Shown here: positions 31,421 through 39,521 of the stretch, piece by piece
Layout: each line of letters starts with the position of its first letter
Numbering within the stretch: position 1 is the first letter of the stretch
Source of the DNA: Clostridia bacterium
GTDB lineage: Bacteria; Bacillota; Clostridia; UBA1381; UBA9506
Direction of reading: 5' to 3'
DNA: 41,165 bases
NCBI GenBank assembly: GCA_017407515.1
Contig: JAFQWH010000046.1
Coordinates: forward strand, 1-41,165
The notes under the pieces: generated by a model
The model's input: the letters and a program-made list of their open reading frames with translations, nothing else
Told to the model about the DNA's origin: nothing
Database searches by the model: none
Made by a program: the position numbers and the translations under genes

Positions 31421-32788
31421 TTAGTTATGGCTCAGTTCATGTTTTTTCTTGTGTTTTTTATACACATAAATAAACATAAGAAAATGTAAAACCGAAGTAC
31501 CTGCCCAGGACAGCGGGTAACATAGAAACAGGGACTCAAAGGTGCCAATGGCTTGGAAGGCAGTTAAAATCCAAAGAATACGAATACCGCAGACACCAAC
31601 AATAGAAGTCAACATATTGATAAAGGACGCCCCCATGCCACGAAGTGCACCGCTTAAAACATTCATGAACCCAAGTATGCCGTAAGAATATCCTTGAATA
31701 CTAAACTTTCGCAGACCCATTTCTATAACAGCCGAGTCACCGGGTGCATACAGGCTGATTAAAAATTCGCCGCAGAAAAACGTAATGGCACTCTGTATAG
31801 CCCAAACGGCTAAAACATAAGTCATACAGACATAAATAGTCTTTTTAATGCGTTCAAATTTCTTAGCACCAAAGTTCTGACTGGTAAAGACAATCGCTGC
31901 CTGGTATAGGCTGTTGGCCATAGCATTATAAAAGTCCGTTATACTAGAGGAGGTTGAAGCTCCTGCAATAGCCGCCGAACCAAAGCTGTTTACGCTCGAC
32001 TGAACCAAGATGTTAGAAACAGAATACACAGCACTTTGAACACCTGAGGGTAACCCATACTGCAAAAGTTTTAAAAAGGGTTCCTTGTAAATCCGTAATT
32101 TTCGCAGAGAGAGCCTCGTTTCGTCAGTCTCTGTGTGGAGAATATATAGCATTGCAACAGCTGTGAAAATCTGAGACATCACCGTTGCCGCCGCAACACC
32201 GCTGGCTTTCATGTGAAAAACGCAAACGAAGAACAAATTCAGCAAAACGTTAATAATCCCCGAAACTGTCACAATATAAAGGGCCCGCTTCGTGTCCCCC
32301 TTTGCACGCAGGATAGCGGCACCGAAGTTATAGACTAAGGAAGGAATAAAGCCAATAGAAACCACCCGCAGGTAAACAGATGCTTCCGGCATAACGTTTT
32401 CCGGTACGTCAATCATATGCAGAAGTTCTTTGGTAAACAAAAGGCAAATGACAGTAACAATAAATCCACCAAAAATCGCAACCGCAATAGAGGTATGCGT
32501 TGCCTTTCCTATGCCGTCATGATCTTTCGCCCCAATGGCCTGACCGAGCACAATGGTTGCCCCGGCAGATAAACCTAAAATGAAATTCAAAAACAAATTT
32601 ACCAAAACGGTACAGGTGCCAACACCGGCCAATGCCTGTTGCCCTGCAAACCGACCGACAATAATGACATCTGCCGCACTATATAGCTGTTGCAGAAAAG
32701 CCGTCAACATATAAAGTGCCGCAAATTTTAATATTTTACCCCAAAGAGGACCGTTGACCATATCAACGCTATTCATTCCGGTTGCCAT
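31421..32788 (-). CDS. MATE family efflux transporter
   Basis: A 455-residue, twelve-segment membrane protein of the MATE (NorM/DinF) group, which exports drugs or metabolites using sodium or proton gradients. GPLWGKILKFAALYMLTAFL at about residues 13-32, VGRFAGQQALAGVGTCTVLV (about 45-64) and GLSAGATIVLGQAIGAKD are typical. A second half with QNFGAKKFERIKK repeats the pattern. Substrate is unknown. GGTGAG precedes the ATG at 32788. It is flanked by its own terminators and appears monocistronic. Confidence 0.93.
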   Translation of the reverse strand: MATGMNSVDMVNGPLWGKILKFAALYMLTAFLQQLYSAADVIIVGRFAGQQALAGVGTCTVLVNLFLNFILGLSAGATIVLGQAIGAKDHDGIGKATHTSIAVAIFGGFIVTVICLLFTKELLHMIDVPENVMPEASVYLRVVSIGFIPSLVYNFGAAILRAKGDTKRALYIVTVSGIINVLLNLFFVCVFHMKASGVAAATVMSQIFTAVAMLYILHTETDETRLSLRKLRIYKEPFLKLLQYGLPSGVQSAVYSVSNILVQSSVNSFGSAAIAGASTSSSITDFYNAMANSLYQAAIVFTSQNFGAKKFERIKKTIYVCMTYVLAVWAIQSAITFFCGEFLISLYAPGDSAVIEMGLRKFSIQGYSYGILGFMNVLSGALRGMGASFINMLTSIVGVCGIRILWILTAFQAIGTFESLFLCYPLSWAGTSVLHFLMFIYVYKKHKKKHELSHN

Positions 32789-32842
32789 ATTCTCACCCTA
32801 TCTATAATATTGTACAGCAAACAAATTTCACTTTTCTGGCAC

Positions 32843-32880
32843 GAAAAAAATCCTATGGCAAGATGTTTGCCATAGGAGAC
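32843..32880 (-). terminator. Terminator of the 189-residue membrane protein gene
   Basis: TCCTATGGCAA (32851-32861) pairs perfectly with TTGCCATAGGA (32867-32877); the minus strand continues with seven T. Confidence 0.92.
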
Positions 32881-32886
32881 ATGTCA

Positions 32887-33456
32887 TTATGCAGCAATTA
32901 CAAAAGCCTTTTTCTCTTTTGAAAAAAGCACCATATGAGCAATAGAAGCAACTATAAATACAAGGAGAGCTAACCAGCCTACCAAGAAAACGTAGAACGG
33001 GATTGAAATAATCATGGCAATAATGTCAAATACTTTCTTTTTCAAAAACGCACCCAGCAAAGAAAACAAACCGATAATTATGCCATACACAACTAAAACA
33101 GCACGAACAATTTTAAGCATATCAACTGCTTCACTGTCTATATCAAAATCTTCAAGCTTACTGCCTGTATCTATCAATCCGTTAAGTGACGGACTTGTAA
33201 CCATCTTCTTTAACTTTTTATAACCAACGCCTGTTTCGTTTTCAAATTCTTCAATTTCCTCGTCAGATACATCTTCAAATTCTTCAAGATATCGATCCAT
33301 AGAAGCCTGTATTTCATCCATTTTTGTTTCACCCATTACCATGCCAAAAATGGGAATTTTAAAGAAAGAACCGTTTATAACACTAAACACGCTAATGACC
33401 GTAATAAGAACACAAATTATTCCCACAATAAACGATGCTGAATATTTTTTACTCAT
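32887..33456 (-). CDS. Uncharacterised membrane protein with acidic extracytoplasmic loop
   Basis: A 189-residue protein from the ATG at 33456 (AAAGGAGAG upstream). There is one hydrophobic segment near the N-terminus (about residues 8-28), a charged region of about 80 residues rich in Glu and Asp (EEFEDVSDEEIEEFENETG), and two or three hydrophobic segments at about 115-180. No family motif is recognised. It stands alone between the MATE gene and the four-helix-bundle region. Confidence 0.72.
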   Translation of the reverse strand: MSKKYSASFIVGIICVLITVISVFSVINGSFFKIPIFGMVMGETKMDEIQASMDRYLEEFEDVSDEEIEEFENETGVGYKKLKKMVTSPSLNGLIDTGSKLEDFDIDSEAVDMLKIVRAVLVVYGIIIGLFSLLGAFLKKKVFDIIAMIISIPFYVFLVGWLALLVFIVASIAHMVLFSKEKKAFVIAA

Positions 33457-33536
33457 AATAATCTCTCCTTTATACTTTTCTACAATTATATCACTTTTTT
33501 TAAAAAAGTCAATTCTTATCGACCTTGTTTGGGCTG

Positions 33537-33616
33537 AAAAGTTGGTGCAAAGCAACTTTTTTACGACAAAGCAAGTTCTCGGTACCGGACTAAAAACCCT
33601 CTCCGGGTTTTAGTCC
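33537..33616. repeat. Two hairpins upstream of the 33456 gene
   Basis: AAAAGTTG (33537-33544) pairs with CAACTTTT (33553-33560). GGACTAAAAACCC (33587-33599) pairs with GGGTTTTAGTCC (33605-33616) with one bulge. They fill the space between two minus-strand genes together with the next terminator. Neither is a clear terminator for a known gene; they may be leader structures or part of a repeat cluster. Confidence 0.5.
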
Positions 33617-33629
33617 CCCCATTTAAAAA

Positions 33630-33673
33630 CACCAAAGAAAAAAACACCCTAACGGGTGCCTGTTTCTTTGGAA
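33630..33673 (-). terminator. Terminator of the four-helix-bundle gene
   Basis: Inner stem CACCC-TAAC-GGGTG (33645-33658), nested in an outer stem CCAAAGAAA (33632-33640) with TTTCTTTGG (33663-33671). On the minus strand the inner stem is followed by TTTTTTT. Confidence 0.85.
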
Positions 33674-33696
33674 GAGCCAAATGGTTTAGATGCTAT

Positions 33697-34041
33697 TCAA
33701 TTATTGTTCCTTTTTGCAGTATTGATTGATGAAATAAGAATTTTCTTTAGTTCAACACAATTCTCCAAAATCGTCTTATCATAATAATATCCGCTTTCTA
33801 TAAGAAGTTCAATCCAGTACTCGCTTTCAGAACATTCTTTTAGTGATATTTGAAGTTTAGCAATGAAATCGTTTTTACCGTGTCCGTAAAACGCTTCCCT
33901 GATGTTCGCACCAATACTTGTTCCACTACGGATAAGCTGATTTGTAAGTACACTTTCTCTTTTTTCGCTTTTTACTTTATTACAAACTTTAATTATATCT
34001 AATGCAAACTGTTTAGATTTCACAAGTAACGGACTATCCAT
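33697..34041 (-). CDS. Four-helix-bundle protein (23S rRNA intervening-sequence protein family)
   Basis: A 114-residue protein starting at the ATG at 34041, preceded by AAAAGGAG. The signature LTNQLIRSGTSIGANIREAFYGHGKNDFIAKLQISLKEC spans about residues 34-72; the protein is all-helical. The family (TIGR02436/S23) was first seen in intervening sequences of 23S rRNA genes and is related in fold to Avd, the accessory protein of diversity-generating retroelements. Its function outside those settings is unknown. Here no reverse transcriptase and no rRNA are nearby. The gene is surrounded by inverted and direct repeats and lies downstream of a tRNA, suggesting a small mobile or horizontally moved cassette. 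Confidence 0.88.
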   Translation of the reverse strand: MDSPLLVKSKQFALDIIKVCNKVKSEKRESVLTNQLIRSGTSIGANIREAFYGHGKNDFIAKLQISLKECSESEYWIELLIESGYYYDKTILENCVELKKILISSINTAKRNNN

Positions 34042-34062
34042 AATAAATCTACTCCTTTTTAA

Positions 34063-34190
34063 ACAAACTCGCACAGACGAGTTTGTCCCTTACCTCTTCC
34101 TTATTCACTATTACTTATTACTTTCCAAAAATCGACAAGTGTTTTTAAGGAAAAGTGAAGAGTGAAGAGGTAATAAGTAAAATCGACAAG
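34063..34190. repeat. Cluster of inverted and direct repeats between the four-helix-bundle gene and the tRNA
   Basis: ACAAACTCG (34063-34071) is inverted at 34078-34086. TTACCTCTTC (34090-34099) is inverted at 34164-34173. TTACTTATTA (34111-34120) is inverted at 34171-34180. AAAATCGACAAG occurs directly at 34128-34139 and 34179-34190 (period 51), and inverted at 34203-34214. The GAAGAG/AATAAG composition differs from surrounding genes and resembles repeat tracts that I associate with four-helix-bundle genes. Confidence 0.65.
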
Positions 34191-34214
34191 ATTCTGTCGA
34201 ACCTTGTCGATTTT
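34179..34214 (-). terminator. Terminator of the tRNA gene
   Basis: AAAATCGACAAG (34179-34190) pairs with CTTGTCGATTTT (34203-34214). On the minus strand it follows directly after the tRNA 3' end and runs into TTTTACTT. Its left arm is duplicated 51 bases further on. Confidence 0.75.
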
Positions 34215-34291
34215 TGGTGGGCCTTCAGGGACTCGAACCCCGGACCGACCGGTTATGAGCCGGTTGCTCTAACCAACTGAGCTAAAAGCCC
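34215..34291 (-). tRNA. tRNA with CAU anticodon (elongator Met or Ile2)
   Basis: The minus strand folds into a standard cloverleaf: acceptor GGGCTTT with AAGGCCC, D arm AGCTCAGTTGGTTAGAGC, anticodon loop CTCATAA in an ACCGG/CCGGT stem, T loop GGTTCGAGTCC, discriminator A and an encoded CCA. Anticodon CAU is shared by elongator methionine, initiator and lysidine-modified Ile2 tRNAs. The paired first acceptor base pair (G1-C72) argues against initiator. I cannot separate Met from Ile2 reliably; the acceptor and loop resemble both clostridial types. Confidence 0.93.
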
Positions 34292-34308
34292 TTAAATTTT
34301 ACCTAATT

Positions 34309-34337
34309 ATTGTACCAAAACCGAAACAAAATGTCAA
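34309..34337 (-). promoter_or_regulatory. Promoter of the tRNA gene
   Basis: Minus strand TTGACA (34337-34332), 17-base spacer, TACAAT (34314-34309), 18 bases before the tRNA. Confidence 0.88.
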
Positions 34338-34384
34338 TAGTTTTTTACAGGTGTCACCAAACATCGAAAAATGTGAAAAAAAGA

Positions 34385-34413
34385 TTGACAACAAAAACAA
34401 TCCATGATACTAT
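34385..34413 (+). promoter_or_regulatory. Promoter of the lysine riboswitch/asd-dapA-dapB transcript
   Basis: TTGACA at 34385-34390, 17-base spacer, TACTAT at 34408-34413. An overlapping TATAAT at 34411 has a 20-base spacer and is less likely. Confidence 0.8.
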
Positions 34414-34420
34414 AATATAG

Positions 34421-34676
34421 TAGGTAGAGGTGCGTTTTTTAATCAGTATCTGCGGCAAAGAATGCGGAAATTTGCTTGATGTCACAGAGAAAGGGAAGAA
34501 ACGCCGAAGGTTATGCGGTTCCGCCCGCATGTTCCTGGGGGTACGGTTAAGAGCCGCATCACTGTCATCCGCTTTTTCGGATGGAGAGCTATCGTTGCTT
34601 TTTAGCATATGTATGTATCTTTATATATTTGTATGCAGAAGCCAAACTCTCCATACGTTGGAGGTTTGGCTTTTTT
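34421..34676 (+). promoter_or_regulatory. Lysine riboswitch (L-box) with terminator
   Basis: The L-box blocks occur in order: GGTAGAGGTGCG (34423-34434), CAGTA, GCCGAAGG near 34504-34511, ACTGTCATC near 34561 and ATGGAGAGCTATCG (34581-34594), with GGTAG/CTATC closing P1. An intrinsic terminator follows: GCCAAAC/GTTTGGC with an inner CTCCA/TGGAG stem and TTTTTT (34640-34676). CTCTCCAT (34647-34654) in its left arm is exactly complementary to ATGGAGAG (34581-34588). This gives an antiterminator when lysine is absent and P1 is open. Lysine binding should switch the operon off. Confidence 0.93.
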
Positions 34677-34747
34677 ACTGTTTGTTAATCAAAAAAATTA
34701 TAAATAAATTGCATGCCGCTTTGGCATCAGAAACGGAGTTGGAAAAC

Positions 34748-35761
34748 ATGAAAAAATACAACATTGCGGTGGTAGGTGCTACCGGTATGGTAGGCAGAAC
34801 CTTTTTAAAGGTTTTAGAAGAAATTAACCTGCCTGTTGAAAATTACTACTTAATGGCATCAGCCCGTTCCGCCGGCAAAACCATTCAATTCATGGGTAAA
34901 GATTATGTCATCGAAGAACTGACCGAGCAGTCTTTTGATAAGGATATTGACATTGCACTGTTCTCTGCCGGTGGCAGCACCAGCGAAAAGTTTTCTCCCA
35001 TTGCAGCTTCTAAAGGTGTTGTCGTAATTGATAACTCCAGTGCATGGCGAATGGACCCCAAGGTGCCCTTAGTTGTACCCGAAGTTAACCCGGAAGATAT
35101 TAAATGGCACAACGGCATTATTGCTAACCCCAACTGCTCTACCATTCAGGCAATGGTTGCTCTGCGTCCTCTGCAGTTGGCTTACGGTATCCGTCGTATT
35201 ATCTACTCAACCTATCAGGCAGTTTCCGGTGCCGGCATGGGTGGATATTCTGACCTTGAAAACGGCATTAAGGGTGAAGCTCCCAAGAAGTTTAACCACC
35301 CGATTTTCAACAACTGTCTGCCTCAGATTGATGTCTTCTTAGACAACGGCTACACCAAAGAAGAAATGAAAATGGTGAACGAAACCAAGAAAATTTTAGG
35401 TGACGATTCTCTGCGTATTACCGCAACCACCGTTCGTGTACCTGTTTTTGACTGTCACAGTGAATCTATCAACGTTGAACTTGCCAAGGAATTTGACCTT
35501 GATGAACTGAAACAGGTATTAGCTGATGCTCCCGGCCTTGTTCTGCAGGATGACCCTGCAAATGCAGTTTACCCCATGGCTATTACTGCTAAGGGCAAGA
35601 ACGAAACCTTTGTCGGTAGAATCCGTCGTGACGAAAGTATCGAAAACGGTGTAAACCTCTGGGTTGTTGCTGATAACATCAGAAAAGGTGCAGCAACCAA
35701 CGCTGTTCAGATTGCACAGAAATTGATTGAAATGTGGGAAAGCGGCGAAATTACCCGCTAA
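34748..35761 (+). CDS. asd: Aspartate-semialdehyde dehydrogenase
   Basis: Asd reduces aspartyl-4-phosphate with NADPH to aspartate semialdehyde, the branch point for lysine/diaminopimelate, threonine and methionine. It has 337 residues from the ATG at 34748, with GGAG 9 bases upstream. The frame is open further left, but that part is the riboswitch and is not coding. The NADP fold VVGATGMVGRTFL is at about residues 8-20, and the catalytic cysteine is Cys130 in NPNCSTIQ. A later HSESINVEL block supplies a substrate-site residue. First gene of the lysine-regulated operon; dapA begins 19 bases after its stop. Confidence 0.96.
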   Translation: MKKYNIAVVGATGMVGRTFLKVLEEINLPVENYYLMASARSAGKTIQFMGKDYVIEELTEQSFDKDIDIALFSAGGSTSEKFSPIAASKGVVVIDNSSAWRMDPKVPLVVPEVNPEDIKWHNGIIANPNCSTIQAMVALRPLQLAYGIRRIIYSTYQAVSGAGMGGYSDLENGIKGEAPKKFNHPIFNNCLPQIDVFLDNGYTKEEMKMVNETKKILGDDSLRITATTVRVPVFDCHSESINVELAKEFDLDELKQVLADAPGLVLQDDPANAVYPMAITAKGKNETFVGRIRRDESIENGVNLWVVADNIRKGAATNAVQIAQKLIEMWESGEITR

Positions 35762-35780
35762 ACCTGAAAGGAAGATAGCT

Positions 35781-36665
35781 ATGAGTAAGAAAACAATTTT
35801 TACAGGCTCCGGCGTTGCCCTGGTTACACCTTTTAATGAAAACGGCGTGGATTACGAGGCTCTGGGCAAGCTGATCGACTTCCAGATAGAAAACGAAACT
35901 GACGCCATTATTATCTGCGGCACTACCGGTGAAGCTTCTACCATGCCGGACAGCGAGCATCTTTCCGTAATTGAATTTGCTGTTAAACGTGTAGCCGGCA
36001 GAATTCCGGTGATTGCAGGAACCGGCAGTAACGACACAGCTCACGGTATTGAGCTTGCAAAAGATGCAGAAAAACTGGGCGTAGACGGTCTGCTTCTGGT
36101 AACGCCGTACTACAACAAAGCAACTCAGAAAGGTCTAATTCTGCATTATAACGCTATCGCAAACGCTGTAAAGATTCCGATCATTCTCTACAACGTTCCC
36201 AGCCGTACTGGCTTAAAGATTGATATTGCAACAGCAAAAGAGCTTGCAAAAACCGAAAATATCGTCGGCTTTAAGGAAGCCAGCGGTGATATGTCTTACG
36301 CCGTGCAGCTAGCGGCTGAATGTCCTGAACTGACCATCTACTCCGGTAACGATGACTTAAACGTTCCCCTGATGAGCATTGGCGGTAAAGGTTGCATCTC
36401 AGTACTCGCAAACGTTATGCCGAAAGAAACCCATGACATGTGTGCTAAATACTTAGCTGGCGATACTGAGGGTGCCCTGAAACTGCAGCTTGAGCTTTTA
36501 GATTTAATCAAGGCTCTGTTTATTGAAGTGAACCCCATTCCCGCTAAAACAGCCCTTAATTTAATGGGTATGAATGCAGGCAGCCTGCGTCTGCCTCTTT
36601 GCGATATGACAGAAGGTAACCTGGAAACCTTAAAGAAGGTTCTTAAAAAACACAACTTGATTTAA
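35781..36665 (+). CDS. dapA: 4-hydroxy-tetrahydrodipicolinate synthase
   Basis: DapA condenses pyruvate with aspartate semialdehyde, the first committed step to diaminopimelate and lysine. It has 294 residues from the ATG at 35781, with AAAGGAAG upstream; the frame continues back into asd, but no site supports that. Thr/Tyr motifs are present: GTTGEAST (about residues 47-54), the catalytic Tyr137 in ILYNVPSRTG and the Schiff-base Lys165 in GFKEASGD. It lies between asd and dapB and is controlled by the same riboswitch. Confidence 0.97.
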   Translation: MSKKTIFTGSGVALVTPFNENGVDYEALGKLIDFQIENETDAIIICGTTGEASTMPDSEHLSVIEFAVKRVAGRIPVIAGTGSNDTAHGIELAKDAEKLGVDGLLLVTPYYNKATQKGLILHYNAIANAVKIPIILYNVPSRTGLKIDIATAKELAKTENIVGFKEASGDMSYAVQLAAECPELTIYSGNDDLNVPLMSIGGKGCISVLANVMPKETHDMCAKYLAGDTEGALKLQLELLDLIKALFIEVNPIPAKTALNLMGMNAGSLRLPLCDMTEGNLETLKKVLKKHNLI

Positions 36666-36688
36666 TCCTCTAAAAGGGGTGATTACCT

Positions 36689-37444
36689 ATGACAAAGATT
36701 TTACTCTGCGGTGCAAACGGCAGAATGGGAAAGGCCATTACCCGTTTAGTCTCTGAAACCGACAAGGCAGAAATCATCTGCGGTGTAGACTTAAATACCG
36801 AAAGTACAGCTGGTTTTCCTGTATATGCTGACTTTCAGTCTGTTTTAGAGACTCCCGATGTAATTATTGATTTTTCCAATCCCGCAAATTTTGAAAACTT
36901 AATGAATTACGCCGAAAGCAAAAAAATTCCCGTTGTAGTTGCCACTACAGGTCTTAACAAAGAGCAAAAGGAACGCCTGACAAAAGCTTCTGAAAACATT
37001 CCTGTGTTCTTCTCTGCAAATATGTCCTTAGGCGTTAACCTGATTTGCGAGCTGGCTAAAAAAGCCACCGCCTTTTTGGGTGACAGTTTTGACATTGAAA
37101 TTGTGGAACGGCATCATAACCAGAAGCTGGACGCTCCTAGCGGCACGGCACTTGCCATTGCAGATGCCATTAACGAGGAATTAGACGGTGCCGGTCACTA
37201 TGTATACGACCGTCACAGTGTCCGTAAAAAGCGTGATAAAAACGAGATTGGTATTCACGCCATTCGCGGCGGCACCATCGTTGGCGAACATACAGTTATC
37301 TTTGCCGGCGAAAATGAAGTGATTGAACTGCACCACAGTGCAACTTCCCGTGAGGTGTTCGCTTCCGGTGCTGTAAAAGCTGCTGTCTTTATGGCAGGCA
37401 AACCCGCAGGCTTTTATAACATGAAGAGCTTAATTGACGGATAA
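36689..37444 (+). CDS. dapB: 4-hydroxy-tetrahydrodipicolinate reductase
   Basis: DapB reduces the DapA product with NAD(P)H to tetrahydrodipicolinate. It has 251 residues, the usual length. The nucleotide-binding LLCGANGRMGKAITRLV is at residues about 5-21, VATTGLN at about 89-95, and the catalytic block ERHHNQKLDAPSGTALAIAD (about 138-157) contains the conserved His and Lys. AAAAGGGG precedes the ATG at 36689, 23 bases after dapA. It is followed by a strong terminator. No dapL, dapF or lysA lies in the window. Confidence 0.96.
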   Translation: MTKILLCGANGRMGKAITRLVSETDKAEIICGVDLNTESTAGFPVYADFQSVLETPDVIIDFSNPANFENLMNYAESKKIPVVVATTGLNKEQKERLTKASENIPVFFSANMSLGVNLICELAKKATAFLGDSFDIEIVERHHNQKLDAPSGTALAIADAINEELDGAGHYVYDRHSVRKKRDKNEIGIHAIRGGTIVGEHTVIFAGENEVIELHHSATSREVFASGAVKAAVFMAGKPAGFYNMKSLIDG

Positions 37445-37449
37445 ATTAT

Positions 37450-37495
37450 AAATAAAAAAAAGAGCTGAACGGTTTTCGTTCAGCTCTTTTTTATT
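37450..37495. terminator. Bidirectional terminator after dapB
   Basis: Stem GAGCTGAACG with CGTTCAGCTC around TTTT, preceded by eight A and followed by TTTTTTATTG. It also covers the end of the convergent GNAT gene. Confidence 0.92.
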
Positions 37496-38027
37496 GTTTT
37501 TCAAAAAATTCTTCTCGTGTCATGCTGTAACACACATCGTCAACCACTCTGCCGTCATATAAAAGCCTTGCCTGAGGGATAATGCCTCCAAAAGTAAAGC
37601 CCAGTTTTTCAATCACCCGCTTTGACCGCATATTAAAGCTGAAGTGATACACGCTGATTAAATCCAGATTCATTTCTGTAAACCCGTAGCGAATTAACGC
37701 TGATGCCGCCTCGGGGATATAGCCTTTGCCCCAGTAATTTTCATCTAACACATAGCCCAGCATTCTCGCTTTGGGGTTCATTCTTTTGTGGTCATGGTGC
37801 AACCCGCAAGAGCCGATAAGCTTACCGCTATCCTTTTCAACAATTGCCCAAACCTCATCGTTTGCCATAAAGTCAGCTAAAACCCGTTTAGAATCCTCAA
37901 TGGTTTCATGGGGCTTCCAGCCGGCATTAAAGCCAAGCTTAGGATTTTTTGAATAGGCGTCCATCGCCTCTAAATCGTCCTCTGTAAATCTGCGGAGAAA
38001 CAGACGCTCCGCTTCAATTCGTTCCAT
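37491..38027 (-). CDS. GNAT family N-acetyltransferase, RimJ/RimL type
   Basis: A 178-residue protein from the ATG at 38027, chosen because AAAAAGGAG lies just upstream; the longer frame reaches into the Nif3-type gene. ERIEAERLFLRRFTEDDLEA at residues 2-21 is the usual start of Acetyltransf_3 proteins, and RMLGYVLDENYWGKGYIPEA (about 96-115) is the acetyl-CoA-binding motif A. A VIEKLGFTFGGII block ends the fold. Members acetylate ribosomal protein N-termini or small amines; the substrate here is unknown. It lies 13 bases after the Nif3-family gene, likely in the same unit. Confidence 0.9.
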   Translation of the reverse strand: MERIEAERLFLRRFTEDDLEAMDAYSKNPKLGFNAGWKPHETIEDSKRVLADFMANDEVWAIVEKDSGKLIGSCGLHHDHKRMNPKARMLGYVLDENYWGKGYIPEAASALIRYGFTEMNLDLISVYHFSFNMRSKRVIEKLGFTFGGIIPQARLLYDGRVVDDVCYSMTREEFFEKQ

Positions 38028-38040
38028 TGGTTTCTCCTTT

Positions 38041-38826
38041 TTAAAAGCTCTTCCAGGGGCTTTTTTCGTTATTTGCGATGATAACCTTGAGTGCATCGCC
38101 AAAAGCCACTTCCAGCCGCTTTTTCATCAAATTACAAAAACCTACCTCAGCATCATAATGGTCAATCTGAATGAGGCTTATATTGTTTTCAACAGCAAAA
38201 CGGGCATGATGATGTTTAAAATCACCAGATATATATACCTGTGCACCCAGGGCATAAGCATCATATAACATATCCCCACCGCCGCCATTACAAACAGCTA
38301 CAGTTTCTACTACACTGTCTCTGTTCCCCACATAACGGATTTCATTGTCAGGGGAAAAAGCCTTTTTGCCTCTTGCAAGAAGTTCTGCTAAGGTGCACGG
38401 TTTTTCCAGCCTGCCGATTCTGCCAATGCCATCTGCTGTGCCGGCAAAGGAAGTTCGCTCTGAAAAGGTCCCAAAGCTATCTAAAAATGCATCACACAGA
38501 CCGCCCTCTGCAGAATCAAAGTTCGTATGCATAGCAAAAAGACCGATACCCTTTTGTAAAAGTCTGCGAATGGTCCGCTGACCACCCTCTTCTTCCGTCA
38601 ATTTGTTCACCGGCCGAAACATTATGGGGTGATGGGTCAAAATAAGCTGTGCACCTGCTTTTTCTGCCTCGCAAACGGTGTTTTCATCAGCATCAAGTGC
38701 CAGAATCAAGGTGTCAATTTCTTCTGCGTCGCCCTCAACCAACAGGCCTACATTATCATAGTCTTCCGCCAAAGCCTTGGGGGCAACGGATTCAAAAAAC
38801 GCAAATAATTCTTGTAATGCTACCAT
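38041..38826 (-). CDS. Nif3-like dinuclear metal center protein (YqfO/YbgI family)
   Basis: A 261-residue protein from the ATG at 38826, which overlaps the trmK stop by 7 bases and has AAAGGAG 8 bases upstream. NVGLLVEGD (about residues 24-32), LTHHPIMFRP (about 62-71), AMHTNFDSAEGG (about 97-108) and IQIDHYDAE near the C-terminus supply the metal-binding histidines and acidic residues of the family. Its biochemical role is still debated; a GTP cyclohydrolase-like activity has been proposed for some members. The trmK-nif3 pair is widely conserved in Firmicutes, as seen here. Confidence 0.93.
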   Translation of the reverse strand: MVALQELFAFFESVAPKALAEDYDNVGLLVEGDAEEIDTLILALDADENTVCEAEKAGAQLILTHHPIMFRPVNKLTEEEGGQRTIRRLLQKGIGLFAMHTNFDSAEGGLCDAFLDSFGTFSERTSFAGTADGIGRIGRLEKPCTLAELLARGKKAFSPDNEIRYVGNRDSVVETVAVCNGGGGDMLYDAYALGAQVYISGDFKHHHARFAVENNISLIQIDHYDAEVGFCNLMKKRLEVAFGDALKVIIANNEKSPWKSF

Positions 38827-39521
38827 GCGGCACACTCCTTTTGTAATCCTTCCAGGGATTCTATTAAAAGAGAATATTGTTTTTCTTTTTCTTTTGTGTC
38901 TTCTCTGTCTGATTTTAACAGTCCGTTCCGTGCGGTGGAATACTTATGCAACAAATTGTCAATTAAAGCAGGCACCAAGGGGTCACGGTTTTTCATCAGA
39001 CATTCTCCAACCTGGTAATACACCGGGTCAGAAACTTTCATCGTGCCGCGGCGTACAGTCATAACCGTGTAAACCTTTTCTTCCTCTTTTGCCAAAACCT
39101 CGTGGCAAATCTGATAGCCCTTTTCCTCCAGATATTGTCTGAGTTCTGCTGCCGCAGTCATAGGCTGGAGAACGTAGCAGCTAAGCTCAAAGGGTGCCGC
39201 CTCTAAAATCTCAGCAATTAAAAGTCCGCCCATACCGGCAATCACCGCCGTATCTGCCTCGCCTTCTGAAAGCTCTGAAAGCCCATCTGACAAACGGGTT
39301 TTAATTTTGTCCTCTAACCCATACCGGACAATATTTTCTTCGGCTCGCTTTAAAGGCCCCGGCCGTAAATCCATGGCCAGGGCACTTTCAATCTTATTGT
39401 TTAAGCATAAATAAATAGGAATGTAGCCGTGGTCTGTACCCACGTCAGCAAGAACCGCCCCCTGAGGAACACTTTCGCTGATGGCAAAAAGCCGCGGTGT
39501 CATAACAGTTTCTATGTTCAT
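38820..39521 (-). CDS. trmK: tRNA (adenine-N1)-methyltransferase TrmK
   Basis: TrmK methylates adenine 22 of tRNA with SAM. It has 233 residues, the usual size. The SAM-binding signature VLADVGTDHGYIPIYLCLN is at about residues 22-40, followed by the AMDLRPGPL block and the VIAGMGGLLIAEIL block (about 93-106). The C-terminal 80 residues are a coiled helical domain, as in B. subtilis YqfN. Its ATG overlaps the acyl-CoA synthetase stop by 4 bases (ATGA) and its TAG overlaps the next start, so the three genes are tightly coupled. Confidence 0.94.
   Translation of the reverse strand: MNIETVMTPRLFAISESVPQGAVLADVGTDHGYIPIYLCLNNKIESALAMDLRPGPLKRAEENIVRYGLEDKIKTRLSDGLSELSEGEADTAVIAGMGGLLIAEILEAAPFELSCYVLQPMTAAAELRQYLEEKGYQICHEVLAKEEEKVYTVMTVRRGTMKVSDPVYYQVGECLMKNRDPLVPALIDNLLHKYSTARNGLLKSDREDTKEKEKQYSLLIESLEGLQKECAAW

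Noticed and set aside
33537-34214. Diversity-generating retroelement
   Set aside because: Only an Avd-like fold relative is present; there is no reverse transcriptase, template repeat or variable repeat.
34430-34747. N-terminal extension of asd by about 106 residues
   Set aside because: The open frame covers the lysine riboswitch and its terminator; a proper ribosome binding site and the conserved protein start lie at 34748.
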